From NCBI GenBank assembly GCA_944359595.1, contig CALVSV010000087.1, positions 1 to 12,172 of the forward strand: a DNA stretch of 12,172 bases. Direction: 5' to 3'. The notes under the pieces are model-generated. The model was not told the DNA's origin. It made no database searches and saw nothing but the letters and a program-made list of their open reading frames with translations. Source of the stretch: an uncultured Bacilli bacterium. GTDB lineage: Bacteria; Bacillota_I; Bacilli_A; RF39; UBA660. A program made the position numbers and the translations under genes. Each line of letters opens with the position of its first letter. Within the stretch, counting starts at the first letter, position 1. This document shows, one piece after another, positions 1-6,111 of this stretch.

Positions 1-35
1 GTGAAGATGACGAAATAATATTTGTTGATGAATAA
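1..35 (+). CDS. C-terminal end of a truncated upstream gene, product unknown
   Basis: Only the frame that begins at base 3 is plausible. It reads E-D-D-E-I-I-F-V-D-E and then TAA at 33-35. An acidic tail followed within two bases by a terminator hairpin is what the end of a real gene looks like. The other two forward frames stop earlier (TGA at 2-4 and TAA at 16-18). Ten residues are too few to identify the product. The gene would be convergent with the pilin-like cassette on the minus strand and share its terminator. Confidence 0.45.
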   Translation, partial: EDDEIIFVDE

Positions 36-36
36 A

Positions 37-69
37 AAAATAAGTTCTCTAAAATAGAGAGCTTATTTT
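37..69. terminator. Bidirectional intrinsic terminator
   Basis: Inverted repeat with arms 37-50 and 56-69, 14 pairs including one G-U, and a 5-base loop (AAAAT). The + strand continues TTTTG and the minus strand is followed by a run of T. It lies between a + strand gene end and the stop codon of the minus-strand pilin gene. That stop codon (63-65) is inside the right arm. Confidence 0.8.
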
Positions 70-266
70 GTATATATTACTACATTAGGAAATGCATCGG
101 AATATTCTGTATCTAAATTATTTAATCTTTTATTTATTTGTTCTGTTACATAATCATTATTTTTTTTATATGATGTTGCAGTAATTAACATTAAACTAAC
201 AACAGACAATATTAATGTAAATAACGCTACCATAGCTCCTATTGCAATAAAGCCTTTATTCTTCAT
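63..266 (-). CDS. Small pilin-like protein (third gene of pilin cassette)
   Basis: A 67-residue protein whose N-terminus has the form of a type IV prepilin: a short leader M-K-N-K-G, then F-I-A-I and a hydrophobic helix to about residue 30. A short polar tail follows. Mature position 5, normally Glu, is Gly here; GspK/PilX-type tip minor pilins also lack that Glu, so a tip or initiation role is possible but inferred. It starts 7 bases after the stop of the preceding pilin gene, with an AAGGGATG ribosome site inside that gene's end. The protein is little more than a helix with a tail and is far smaller than normal pilins. It could instead be a simple single-pass membrane protein; the two upstream neighbours make the pilin reading more likely. 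Confidence 0.6.
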   Translation of the reverse strand: MKNKGFIAIGAMVALFTLILSVVSLMLITATSYKKNNDYVTEQINKRLNNLDTEYSDAFPNVVIYTK

Positions 267-273
267 TTAATCA

Positions 274-714
274 TCATCCCTTATAATTTATACTATAAAA
301 ATTTAGTTCGTTATCATATTCACCATAATATATTGTTGTTTTTAATACTTTATTATTTATATTTATATTAATGCTATTATATTTATTAGTATTTGTTAAT
401 TTTTTATTATCATATACTATATTTTTATTAACAATCTTTAATTCTTTTGATGTAGTAGAATTTGCATCAGTTGTGTAAAATATGAACTTACAAGTATTAG
501 AATTACATTCAGCACTCTTAATATTATATTTATATAAATCTTGTCCTATTTTAGTATATATATTATTATTTTCATTTCTTTCTTTTTGTGTTTCATATAA
601 TATATCATTCTTATTAATAATTGCATTAACTATTACAAATATATTTATTAATATAACAGTTGTTAGTGTTACACTAATTACTGTTTCTAATAATGCTATC
701 CCTTTATTATTCAT
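274..714 (-). CDS. Type IV pilin-like (pseudopilin) protein
   Basis: 146 residues. The N-terminus is a recognisable prepilin peptidase site: leader M-N-N-K-G, then I-A-L-L-E, with Glu at mature position 5, followed by a hydrophobic helix of about 20 residues. This is class III signal architecture, normally cut and N-methylated by a prepilin peptidase and assembled from the membrane. The rest is Asn/Lys-rich, with a close cysteine pair (C-x4-C) near residues 69-74 that could form a disulfide. It resembles ComGD/ComGF-type minor pseudopilins in size and layout, but I cannot assign one. Its start overlaps the end of the upstream pilin gene by 8 bases, which suggests translational coupling; GGAGAG supplies the ribosome site. 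It ends in TGA. Confidence 0.72.
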   Translation of the reverse strand: MNNKGIALLETVISVTLTTVILINIFVIVNAIINKNDILYETQKERNENNNIYTKIGQDLYKYNIKSAECNSNTCKFIFYTTDANSTTSKELKIVNKNIVYDNKKLTNTNKYNSINININNKVLKTTIYYGEYDNELNFYSINYKG

Positions 715-1180
715 TTGCGACTCTCCATATTTTTATTGATGCAAATTTATCATTATTAAAATATCCTAATAATCTATATTTATCTTCATATTTCTTTGTA
801 TATTCGTAATAGTCATCAAAGTCATCATCAAACGCATAAGAAGTAGTGTAGTTACATATATATAATTGTGTTGCGCCAACTTCGTTTTTTATAGTATTAT
901 ATTCATTAGTTAATTCATTTATATTATAACTTACATTATTTAGTGATACACAACCTTTGTCTGATGTTTGATCAATTAAATCATTAAGATCAGAAGATGA
1001 TCTATATAAAAACAGCCTAATATTAGCGATCTTATAAATATCTTCTAAGTTATCATACTTTTTATATTTATTTTGATTATCGATAAAAGTAGTACTAAAT
1101 ATATAAAAAGTAATAATTAACACTAACATAATTGCAGAAGAAACTAACGTTTCAGCAAAAACAAATCCTCTACTATCCAT
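707..1180 (-). CDS. Type IV pilin-like (pseudopilin) protein, first gene of cassette
   Basis: 157 residues from the ATG at 1180. An upstream ATG at 1189 directly abuts the AAGG ribosome site and cannot use it, whereas 1180 has 9-base spacing. The N-terminus carries the prepilin motif: leader M-D-S-R-G, then F-V-F-A-E, with Glu at mature position 5, and a hydrophobic helix to about residue 28. The remainder is an acidic, Tyr-rich soluble domain with two cysteines. It is the promoter-proximal gene of a three-gene operon of pilin-like proteins. No assembly ATPase, platform protein or prepilin peptidase is in the window, so these must be encoded elsewhere if the system works. Possible roles are DNA uptake, adhesion or secretion; the sequence does not decide. 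Confidence 0.72.
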   Translation of the reverse strand: MDSRGFVFAETLVSSAIMLVLIITFYIFSTTFIDNQNKYKKYDNLEDIYKIANIRLFLYRSSSDLNDLIDQTSDKGCVSLNNVSYNINELTNEYNTIKNEVGATQLYICNYTTSYAFDDDFDDYYEYTKKYEDKYRLLGYFNNDKFASIKIWRVANE

Positions 1181-1203
1181 TTGAATCATCCTTATCTAGT
1201 ATA

Positions 1204-1232
1204 ATTATAAAATATATATATTTTAAAATCAA
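1204..1232 (-). promoter_or_regulatory. Sigma-A promoter of the pilin-like operon
   Basis: On the minus strand, -35 TTGATT (1232-1227) and -10 TATAAT (1209-1204) are separated by exactly 17 bases. The predicted start is near 1197, giving a leader of about 17 bases before the ATG at 1180. It is divergent from the rpsF promoter. Confidence 0.7.
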
Positions 1233-1273
1233 TTTAACTTATTAAATTTTTATAACTTTTTATAGTATTGATG

Positions 1274-1302
1274 TTTACATATTTTGAATTGTTTGCTATA
1301 CT
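1274..1302 (+). promoter_or_regulatory. Sigma-A promoter of rpsF-ssb-rpsR
   Basis: -35 TTTACA (1274-1279), 17-base spacer, -10 TATACT (1297-1302), with a TG dinucleotide one base before the -10 (extended -10). The predicted start is near 1309, leaving a leader of about 60 bases before rpsF. Confidence 0.78.
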
Positions 1303-1308
1303 AATAGT

Positions 1309-1369
1309 CGAGTAAGTTTTTACTCCTTGCTTATTTATATAAGCCTAATGACCAAGAGGAGGTGTCTAT
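1309..1369 (+). promoter_or_regulatory. rpsF mRNA leader with two small hairpins
   Basis: Two tandem 6-bp hairpins with 4-base loops: GAGTAA/TTACTC (1310-1315 with 1320-1325) and GCTTAT/ATAAGC (1329-1334 with 1339-1344). A strong AGAGGAGGTG ribosome site (1355-1364) follows. Many bacteria autoregulate this operon through an S6:S18-binding leader RNA. I cannot see the CCG-containing core of that motif here, so a regulatory role is only a possibility. Confidence 0.4.
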
Positions 1370-1660
1370 ATGACAAGATATGAAATAATGTATATTATTA
1401 AACCTACTTTAGAAGATGCAAAAGTAAAAGAATTACACGAAAATTTAGTTAAAGTATTAACTGATAATGGTGCTAATGTTACAAAAAATGAGGCATTAGG
1501 GCAAAAACAATTTGCATATGAAATTAAAAAATTTAAAAGTGGTTTTTATTATTTAATTAATCTTGAAGCTAATGATGATAAAGCAATTAAAGAATTTGAT
1601 CGTCTTGCATCATTAAATGAAGATGTTTTACGTCATTTAATTATCAATTTAGATAAATAA
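1370..1660 (+). CDS. rpsF: 30S ribosomal protein S6
   Basis: 96 residues, the usual length of bacterial S6. It opens with the conserved M-x-x-Y-E-I-M-Y-I-I-K-P strand and has the family's ferredoxin-like pattern, including the A-Y-E-I-K-K-F-K-S-G-F-Y segment in the middle and V-L-R-H-L-I near the end. S6 binds 16S rRNA in the central domain as a heterodimer with S18, which is encoded two genes downstream. It is the first gene of the classic rpsF-ssb-rpsR operon, with its own extended -10 promoter and a near-perfect Shine-Dalgarno sequence 5 bases before the ATG. The identification is secure from both sequence and context. Confidence 0.97.
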   Translation: MTRYEIMYIIKPTLEDAKVKELHENLVKVLTDNGANVTKNEALGQKQFAYEIKKFKSGFYYLINLEANDDKAIKEFDRLASLNEDVLRHLIINLDK

Positions 1661-1681
1661 TATAAGAAAGAGGTACATGAT

Positions 1682-2188
1682 ATGAATAAAGTTGTTTTAA
1701 TTGGTAGATTAACACGTGATCCAGATTTACGTTATCCATCTAGTAACATACCTGTTGCTAATTTTACAGTAGCAGTAAACAGAAATTTTACTAACCAAAA
1801 TGGAGAAAGAGAAGCAGATTTTATTAATGTTATAGTATGGAGAAAACAAGCAGAAAATGTTAAAAAATATATTACAAAAGGTAGTTTAGTTGCAGTTGAA
1901 GGTAGAATTCAAACTAGAAATTATGAAGGTAGTGATGGGAAGAGAGTATATGTTACAGAAGTTGTTGCAGATAATGTACAATTCTTAGAAACAAAAGCTC
2001 AATCACAAAATAGAGCAACTATGACAAGTAATGGTCAATTTGCAGAAATGGATACTCCTATTGCTCAATCATTTGAATCAACAATGCCTGATATGATGAG
2101 TACAGGAACTACTAATATAGAAGAAGATAATCCATTTGCTAATTTTGATAGTAATATAGAAATTAGTGATGATGATTTACCATTTTAA
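1682..2188 (+). CDS. ssb: Single-stranded DNA-binding protein
   Basis: 168 residues. The N-terminal OB fold (about residues 1-105) begins [14 protein letters not shown] and includes the W-R-K-Q-A-E-N and V-E-G-R-I-Q-T-R core. A low-complexity linker of about 45 residues leads to the acidic tail D-D-D-L-P-F, the docking peptide for replication and repair partners. It coats single-stranded DNA during replication, recombination and repair, and acts alongside the DnaB helicase encoded further down. It sits between rpsF and rpsR, as in most Bacillota. An AAAGAGGT ribosome site lies 7 bases before the start. The domain plan and length are normal for SsbA. Confidence 0.96.
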   Translation: MNKVVLIGRLTRDPDLRYPSSNIPVANFTVAVNRNFTNQNGEREADFINVIVWRKQAENVKKYITKGSLVAVEGRIQTRNYEGSDGKRVYVTEVVADNVQFLETKAQSQNRATMTSNGQFAEMDTPIAQSFESTMPDMMSTGTTNIEEDNPFANFDSNIEISDDDLPF

Positions 2189-2205
2189 AAAAGGAGGAAG
2201 ATAAT

Positions 2206-2424
2206 ATGGCAGAATACACAAATAAAAGAAGAAAAAAAGTGTGTCAATTATGTGCTAATAAGCCATTAGATTATAAATTAGATATAATAAAAAAATATGT
2301 TGGTGAAAGTGGAAGAATACTACCAAGAAGAATGACTGGTACTTGCTTAAAACATCAAAAAGAAGTAAGAAAACAAGTAAATAGAGCAAGATTTATGGGA
2401 TTTTTACCATATGTAAATAAATAA
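2206..2424 (+). CDS. rpsR: 30S ribosomal protein S18
   Basis: 72 residues, with the family signature I-L-P-R-R-M-T-G-T-C and the C-terminal R-A-R-F-M-G-F-L-P-Y. It is a zinc-ribbon type S18: the C-x-x-C pair (residues 13 and 16) and a later C-x-x-H pair are all present. S18 binds the 16S platform together with S6. A strong AAGGAGG site (2191-2197) precedes the ATG, 17 bases after ssb ends. It is the last gene of the operon and is followed by an intrinsic terminator. Confidence 0.96.
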   Translation: MAEYTNKRRKKVCQLCANKPLDYKLDIIKKYVGESGRILPRRMTGTCLKHQKEVRKQVNRARFMGFLPYVNK

Positions 2425-2441
2425 CTTATATTTTTATCTAT

Positions 2442-2467
2442 AAACACTATTTTATTAGTGTTTTTTT
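2442..2467 (+). terminator. Intrinsic terminator of rpsF-ssb-rpsR
   Basis: 8-bp stem AAACACTA/TAGTGTTT (2442-2449 with 2456-2463), 6-base loop and a run of seven T (2461-2467). It lies 17 bases after the rpsR stop codon. Confidence 0.85.
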
Positions 2468-2489
2468 GAAATTGTCAGAGGGAATAACT

Positions 2490-2864
2490 ATGAAATTTAA
2501 AAATATATTAAATTGTTTTATACTATTATATTTATTTAATGTAAATTTTGTTTTTGCTAGTAATAAATATGATTCAAAAATAGATATATCTATGATTATA
2601 TTTTTTTCATGTATTGTAATATTTAATCTTATATGTTCAAAAGATGACAAAAAACATAAAATGATACTTACAAATATATTAAAATTTAGTTTAAAAGAAT
2701 TAGAAATAAATTATGTTATAACTAATGTGGTAAGATTAATATTTATACTAGCATATTACTTTTTTGTAATTCCAATAATTATTGACTTTTTTATTGCTTT
2801 CATACAAATATTATATAGAAATATTAAATCAAACAAAAAGAGGCGATATCACAAAGCAAAGTGA
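2490..2864 (+). CDS. Small membrane protein of unknown function
   Basis: 124 residues from the ATG at 2490, chosen because AGAGGG lies 7 bases upstream; an in-frame ATG at 2466 lies inside the terminator's T run. I do not recognise a family. Visible features are a signal peptide or first membrane segment (residues 1-24, ending V-F-A-S), a second hydrophobic stretch near 33-49, a Lys-rich cytoplasmic-type loop, a longer hydrophobic region near 80-112 that may span the membrane once or twice, and a basic tail. Its place between rpsR and the gdpP-like gene is where other Bacillota often carry the membrane protein YybS (DUF2232), but the size and sequence do not support calling it that. No promoter of its own is evident. 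It ends in TGA inside the terminator stem. Confidence 0.7.
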   Translation: MKFKNILNCFILLYLFNVNFVFASNKYDSKIDISMIIFFSCIVIFNLICSKDDKKHKMILTNILKFSLKELEINYVITNVVRLIFILAYYFFVIPIIIDFFIAFIQILYRNIKSNKKRRYHKAK

Positions 2865-2876
2865 TATCGTATCTTT
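2837..2876. terminator. Bidirectional terminator between convergent genes
   Basis: Arms 2837-2852 and 2861-2876 pair over 16 positions with one mismatch and one G-U. The core is the perfect CGATATCAC/GTGATATCG, and the loop is AAAGCAAA. The flanks are T-rich in both directions (CTTTATTTT on +, CTCTTTTTG on minus). The stem holds the TGA stop of the + strand membrane protein, and its right arm overlaps the cotJC stop codon. Confidence 0.82.
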
Positions 2877-3435
2877 ATTTTATACCTTTATTTTTATAAT
2901 AGTCGTATAATTCTTTAAATCTAGTAAAATGTACTATTTCTCTTTGTCTTAAGAAATTAAGAGGTGCAAGTACATCAGGATCATCAGTTAAATCTATTAA
3001 ATTTTCATATACAGCTCTTGCTTTTTCCTCTGCAGCCATATCCTCAGAAAGATTAGCTAAAGGATCACCCACTGATGAAAAATAAGTAACAGTAAATGGT
3101 ACACCACTTGGATTTACTGGATACAAATCATTACCATGTTCTGCATAAAAATCTGCCATTCCTTCTTTTTTTATTTCTTCGATGGACGCACCTTCCATCA
3201 ATTGATATATAATAGAATCCATTATTTCAACATGACCAATTTCTTCAGTAGCAATATCAGTTAATAAATTTTTACCTTTTTCATCGGGCATCGTATATCG
3301 TTGATTTAAATATCTTAATGCAGCAGCAAGTTCTGAATTACCTCCACCATATTGTGCCATCATAAGTTTTGCTAGTTTTAAATTTTTATTTTTAATATTT
3401 ACTGGATATTGTAATTTTTTTTCATAAGCCCACAT
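2875..3435 (-). CDS. cotJC: Spore coat protein CotJC, manganese-catalase family
   Basis: 186 residues, matching the usual CotJC length (about 190). It starts M-W-A-Y-E-K-K-L-Q-Y-P, a typical CotJC opening. It is a ferritin-like four-helix protein related to manganese catalase; the expected metal-ligand helices are visible: S-E-L-A-A-A-L-R-Y-L, A-T-E-E-I-G-H-V-E, A-A-E-E-K-A-R-A and R-E-I-V-H-F. In Bacillus subtilis, CotJC is an inner coat protein made in the mother cell with CotJA and CotJB. Whether it has catalase activity here cannot be told from sequence. The gene begins one base after the stop of the CotJA-CotJB fusion, with GAGGGGGT as ribosome site inside the upstream gene's last codons, so the two are co-translated. 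Confidence 0.93.
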   Translation of the reverse strand: MWAYEKKLQYPVNIKNKNLKLAKLMMAQYGGGNSELAAALRYLNQRYTMPDEKGKNLLTDIATEEIGHVEIMDSIIYQLMEGASIEEIKKEGMADFYAEHGNDLYPVNPSGVPFTVTYFSSVGDPLANLSEDMAAEEKARAVYENLIDLTDDPDVLAPLNFLRQREIVHFTRFKELYDYYKNKGIK

Positions 3436-3436
3436 A

Positions 3437-3976
3437 TTAATACCCCCTCATCCATGGAGCTGTTACATCATTCCAAGCCCATGGATTTTTATTAAGACCT
3501 TTACTTTTTAAAGTAATAGGACCATATGTTTTTTCATATTCGTTAACTAGCATGTTCTTCTTATTTAGAATTTCATTATATTTATTTATCATACATGAAT
3601 TATCAGGATGTACATCTAAAAATAAATCTATATCCTTTAGAGCGAAGCCCAATTCGCTAATTTGAAGCATTAATGCTTCTCCTTCACTGCTAGCTTTAAT
3701 TTTTTGTGGTTTATAATTTTTATAAGGACTATATAATTCTGGAAACATATTTCCTTTTAAAAAGCCTTCATAAGTAGAGTATAACCCACAATCATTGTTT
3801 ATATTATTTTGCATATTTGGTTTTAACCCGATAAAATTTTGAATATCCATCATATCATTAAAATTATTCGGAACCATTTGTTGTCTTAAATATTCATCAT
3901 ATATAACATTTTCTTCTCCAGCTACAGGATAAATGTTAGATGAATTATTTAAATACTCATAATATTTATTATTCAT
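3437..3976 (-). CDS. Fused spore coat protein CotJA-CotJB
   Basis: 179 residues from the ATG at 3976, which has GGAGGGG just upstream; a longer in-frame start at 3994 has no ribosome site. Residues 63-87 carry the CotJA signature (C-G-L then K-G-N-M-F-P-E-L-Y-S-P-Y). Residues 101-179 match CotJB: the helix with D-L-F-L-D-V-H-P-D, then Y-E-K-T-Y-G-P and the Trp-rich end N-P-W-A-W followed by A-P-W. In B. subtilis these are two separate proteins of about 80-90 residues from the cotJABC operon. Here one reading frame contains both, preceded by about 60 residues that I do not recognise. With cotJC immediately behind, the operon is cotJ-like with two genes instead of three. It probably acts in spore coat assembly around the forespore. 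Confidence 0.83.
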   Translation of the reverse strand: MNNKYYEYLNNSSNIYPVAGEENVIYDEYLRQQMVPNNFNDMMDIQNFIGLKPNMQNNINNDCGLYSTYEGFLKGNMFPELYSPYKNYKPQKIKASSEGEALMLQISELGFALKDIDLFLDVHPDNSCMINKYNEILNKKNMLVNEYEKTYGPITLKSKGLNKNPWAWNDVTAPWMRGY

Positions 3977-4064
3977 TAATTTTCCCCTCCACACTTTATA
4001 ATATTAATTTAGGAAATATGTGTATAGACAAAAGTCATGGGTTAAAATTAATTTATAAAATTTA

Positions 4065-4093
4065 TAGACTTTGTTTACTCAATTTGGTACAAT
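4065..4093 (+). promoter_or_regulatory. Sigma-A promoter of the DHH-rplI-dnaB-M23-walJ-rlmH operon
   Basis: -35 TAGACT (4065-4070, 4 of 6 consensus), 17-base spacer, -10 TACAAT (4088-4093) with TG one base before it (extended -10). The start would be near 4100, about 18 bases before the TTG start codon. No other promoter is evident until gerE. Confidence 0.65.
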
Positions 4094-4117
4094 ATATTTG
4101 CATGGTGGTGATATATT

Positions 4118-5104
4118 TTGAAAATTGAAAGAAAAGAAATTTTTAACAGTTTAAAAGAAAGTATAAATAATTATGAACAAATTATTTTAATACCACATAA
4201 CGAAATTGACTTAGATGCTTTAGGAGCATCGCTAGGCTTATATATGATTTTTTCGAAATATAAAAAAAATGTAATTATTAATTTTGAAGAGAACGAACCT
4301 GAATTTGGTGTTAGTAGAGCTATGCAAAAAATAAAAGAATTGAATTTAAATATTAATTTTAGTAAACTTATAGATATTGATACAAATTTGAAAACATTAT
4401 TAATACTTGTTGATCATCATAAAAAAGATATGTCTCAAAATATTGATATATATAAATATTTTAGTGATATAGTTATTATTGATCATCATATAGAAAATAA
4501 AAAAGTTAATAATGTATTACTCAAATATATTGATGAAGAAGCTAGTTCAGCATCTGAAATAATATACGATTTTATAAAGATCGAAAATTGTATTGTACCA
4601 AAATATATATTAACTATTATGTTGGCTGGTATTACAATTGATACTAATAAATTTACTATAAAAACTAGTTCAAGTACATACGAAGTGGCAGCTCAATTAT
4701 CAAGTGATGGAGCGAATTCTAAAGAGGTACAATATTTACTAAAAGAAGATTTATTAGAATATATTTCTATGCAAAAATTAATATTTAAAACAGAAATATA
4801 CAAGGGTGAATTTGCAATAACGGTTGGTAGCCAAAATCAAATATATGATAAAGAGCAACTGGCTAAAATAGCAGGAAGCCTATTACAATTTAATGGGGTC
4901 GAATCTGCTTTTGCTATAGGAAAGATTAACACAAACATTATAGGGATAAGCGCTAGAAGTATGGGAAATATAGATGTTGAGTACATAATGAAAAAATTAA
5001 ATGGTGGAGGTCATAAAACAGATGCTGCCGCACAAATGTATAATACATCTATAACTAATGCAAAAAAAGAGCTTATTAAAATTATTGATAAATATAGGGG
5101 ATGA
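4118..5104 (+). CDS. DHH-DHHA1 phosphodiesterase, shortened GdpP-like
   Basis: 328 residues from a TTG start (4118-4120) preceded by GGTGGTGAT; no ATG in this frame fits. Family motifs: H27-x3-D31-x-D33 in the [13 protein letters not shown] segment, D99 in V-D-H-H-K, the D-H-H motif at 122-124, I-D-T-N-K-F, and the DHHA1 glycine motif [10 protein letters not shown] at 296-305. The sequence aligns best with the C-terminal part of GdpP, the c-di-AMP phosphodiesterase normally found just before rplI. The two membrane helices, PAS-like and GGDEF domains of GdpP (about 650 residues) are absent, and the promoter close upstream leaves no room for them. The enzyme should be soluble. Likely substrates are c-di-AMP or pApA/nanoRNA; stand-alone DHH-DHHA1 enzymes of the NrnA/DhhP type are the alternative. 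Confidence 0.87.
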   Translation: MKIERKEIFNSLKESINNYEQIILIPHNEIDLDALGASLGLYMIFSKYKKNVIINFEENEPEFGVSRAMQKIKELNLNINFSKLIDIDTNLKTLLILVDHHKKDMSQNIDIYKYFSDIVIIDHHIENKKVNNVLLKYIDEEASSASEIIYDFIKIENCIVPKYILTIMLAGITIDTNKFTIKTSSSTYEVAAQLSSDGANSKEVQYLLKEDLLEYISMQKLIFKTEIYKGEFAITVGSQNQIYDKEQLAKIAGSLLQFNGVESAFAIGKINTNIIGISARSMGNIDVEYIMKKLNGGGHKTDAAAQMYNTSITNAKKELIKIIDKYRG

Positions 5105-5108
5105 TATA

Positions 5109-5552
5109 ATGAAGGTTATATTTTTAAAAAATTTAAAAGGACAAGGGAAAAAAGACGAAATAAAAGAAGTTAAAGATGGATATGCAATTAATTATTTAAT
5201 TAAGAATGGATATGCAGTTAAATACACTAAAGATAGTAAGAAAAAATTAGATCATGATATAGATATAAGAAATAAAAATGATTTAGAAGATAAACAAATA
5301 TGTGAAAAATTAAAAGAAGAGATAGAAAAAGTAACTTTAGAATTTAGTTTAAATACTTCAAAACAAGATCAAGTTTTTGGAAGTGTTTCTTCTAAACAAA
5401 TAGTTAAAGAATTAGAAAAGAAAAATATAAAGATAGATAAAAAGAAGATTATGATAGATAAAGCTATTAATTCATTAGGATATCATAATATCAATATTGA
5501 GTTAAGAAAAGATGTTATCGCAACACTTAAAATACATATTAAATCAAACTAA
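5109..5552 (+). CDS. rplI: 50S ribosomal protein L9
   Basis: 147 residues, the normal L9 length. The start at 5109 is set by the conserved opening [15 protein letters not shown] and by AGGGGAT just upstream; an earlier in-frame ATG at 5058 lies inside the DHH gene. The N-terminal domain (1-50, ending in G-Y-A-V-K-Y), the long linking helix rich in Lys and Glu, and the C-terminal rRNA-binding domain (about 80-147) are all present. L9 binds 23S rRNA at the base of the L1 stalk and supports translation fidelity. It starts 4 bases after the upstream stop and precedes dnaB, the standard Bacillota order. Confidence 0.95.
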   Translation: MKVIFLKNLKGQGKKDEIKEVKDGYAINYLIKNGYAVKYTKDSKKKLDHDIDIRNKNDLEDKQICEKLKEEIEKVTLEFSLNTSKQDQVFGSVSSKQIVKELEKKNIKIDKKKIMIDKAINSLGYHNINIELRKDVIATLKIHIKSN

Positions 5553-5568
5553 GAAAGTAGGTGATATT

Positions 5569-6111
5569 ATGCAAGAAAGAACCTTGCCTCACAGTCTAGA
5601 AGCAGAACAATCAGTAATAGGTTCTATGTTTATTTCAAAATATGCAGTAAATAGAGCAGTTGAGGAATTATATCCAGAAATGTTTTATTTAGATAGTAAT
5701 GCAAAAATATTTGAAGTATTAAAAGAGCTTGCTGATGATAAAAAACCTATTGATATAATGACAGTAACCGATAAACTTGAAAGTAAAAAATATTTAGATA
5801 AAATTGGCGGAATAGAATATATTACAGCGGTAGTTAATTCTGTACCATCTGCTGTTAATATAGATTCATATATAGAAATAGTAAGAGATAAATCAATACT
5901 TAGAAAACTTATTGATGTATCAACACAGATTGCTACAGAAAGTTATGACGCAAAAGAAAGTACTAATGAAATATTAGATGAAGCCGAGAAAAAAATTTTT
6001 AGTGTAGTTAAAAATCGTAAGGGTGGAGAATTTAAATCTATTAGTCAAGTTGTTAATAAAGCACAAATGATGCTTGAAGATTTAGCTAAAAATGGTGGAA
6101 ATATTACATGA
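5569..6111 (+). CDS. dnaB: Replicative DNA helicase DnaB, N-terminal part ending at an in-frame UGA
   Basis: Start ATG at 5569 behind AGTAGGTGAT; a longer frame to 5512 overlaps rplI and is not used. These 180 codons encode the DnaB N-terminal helical domain (from L-P-H-S-L-E-A-E-Q-S-V-I-G-S-M to about residue 105, including G-G-I-E-Y-I) and the linker helix that docks on the neighbouring subunit. The frame stops at TGA (6109-6111), where the family has Gly in I-T-G-x-x-T-G-[FY]. Ignoring that codon, the same frame runs on to 6927, giving 452 residues against about 454 for the B. subtilis protein DnaC. So the gene is complete apart from one codon. On its own this fragment would lack the ATPase and could not act as a helicase. 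Confidence 0.9.
   Translation: MQERTLPHSLEAEQSVIGSMFISKYAVNRAVEELYPEMFYLDSNAKIFEVLKELADDKKPIDIMTVTDKLESKKYLDKIGGIEYITAVVNSVPSAVNIDSYIEIVRDKSILRKLIDVSTQIATESYDAKESTNEILDEAEKKIFSVVKNRKGGEFKSISQVVNKAQMMLEDLAKNGGNIT
6109..6111 (+). other. In-frame UGA codon inside dnaB at a conserved Gly position
   Basis: Codon 181 of the 5569 frame. Upstream context reads G-G-N-I-T and downstream L-A-T-G-Y-T, matching the DnaB segment I-T-G-x-x-T-G-[FY]. One base change (GGA to TGA) explains it. The base after the stop is C, the context generally associated with weaker termination, whereas all four genes in the window that end in TGA are followed by T. Confidence 0.9.

Noticed and set aside
3985..4045. Sigma-E promoter for the cotJ operon (minus strand TATACACAT, near 4025)
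   Set aside because: The -10 match is partial and no -35 ATA lies at the right distance, although sigma-E control would be expected.
3940..4128. Small + strand frame starting inside the cotJ gene
   Set aside because: It covers the divergent promoter region, has no convincing ribosome site and runs antisense to a recognised coat gene.
6109..6111. Organism-wide recoding of UGA to Trp or Gly
   Set aside because: Four genes end cleanly in TGA (near 274, 2864, 5104 and 9114), two of them only 1-4 bases before the next start. Trp is TGG in SSB, DnaB, CotJAB, CotJC and the M23 protein. No other gene is interrupted by TGA.
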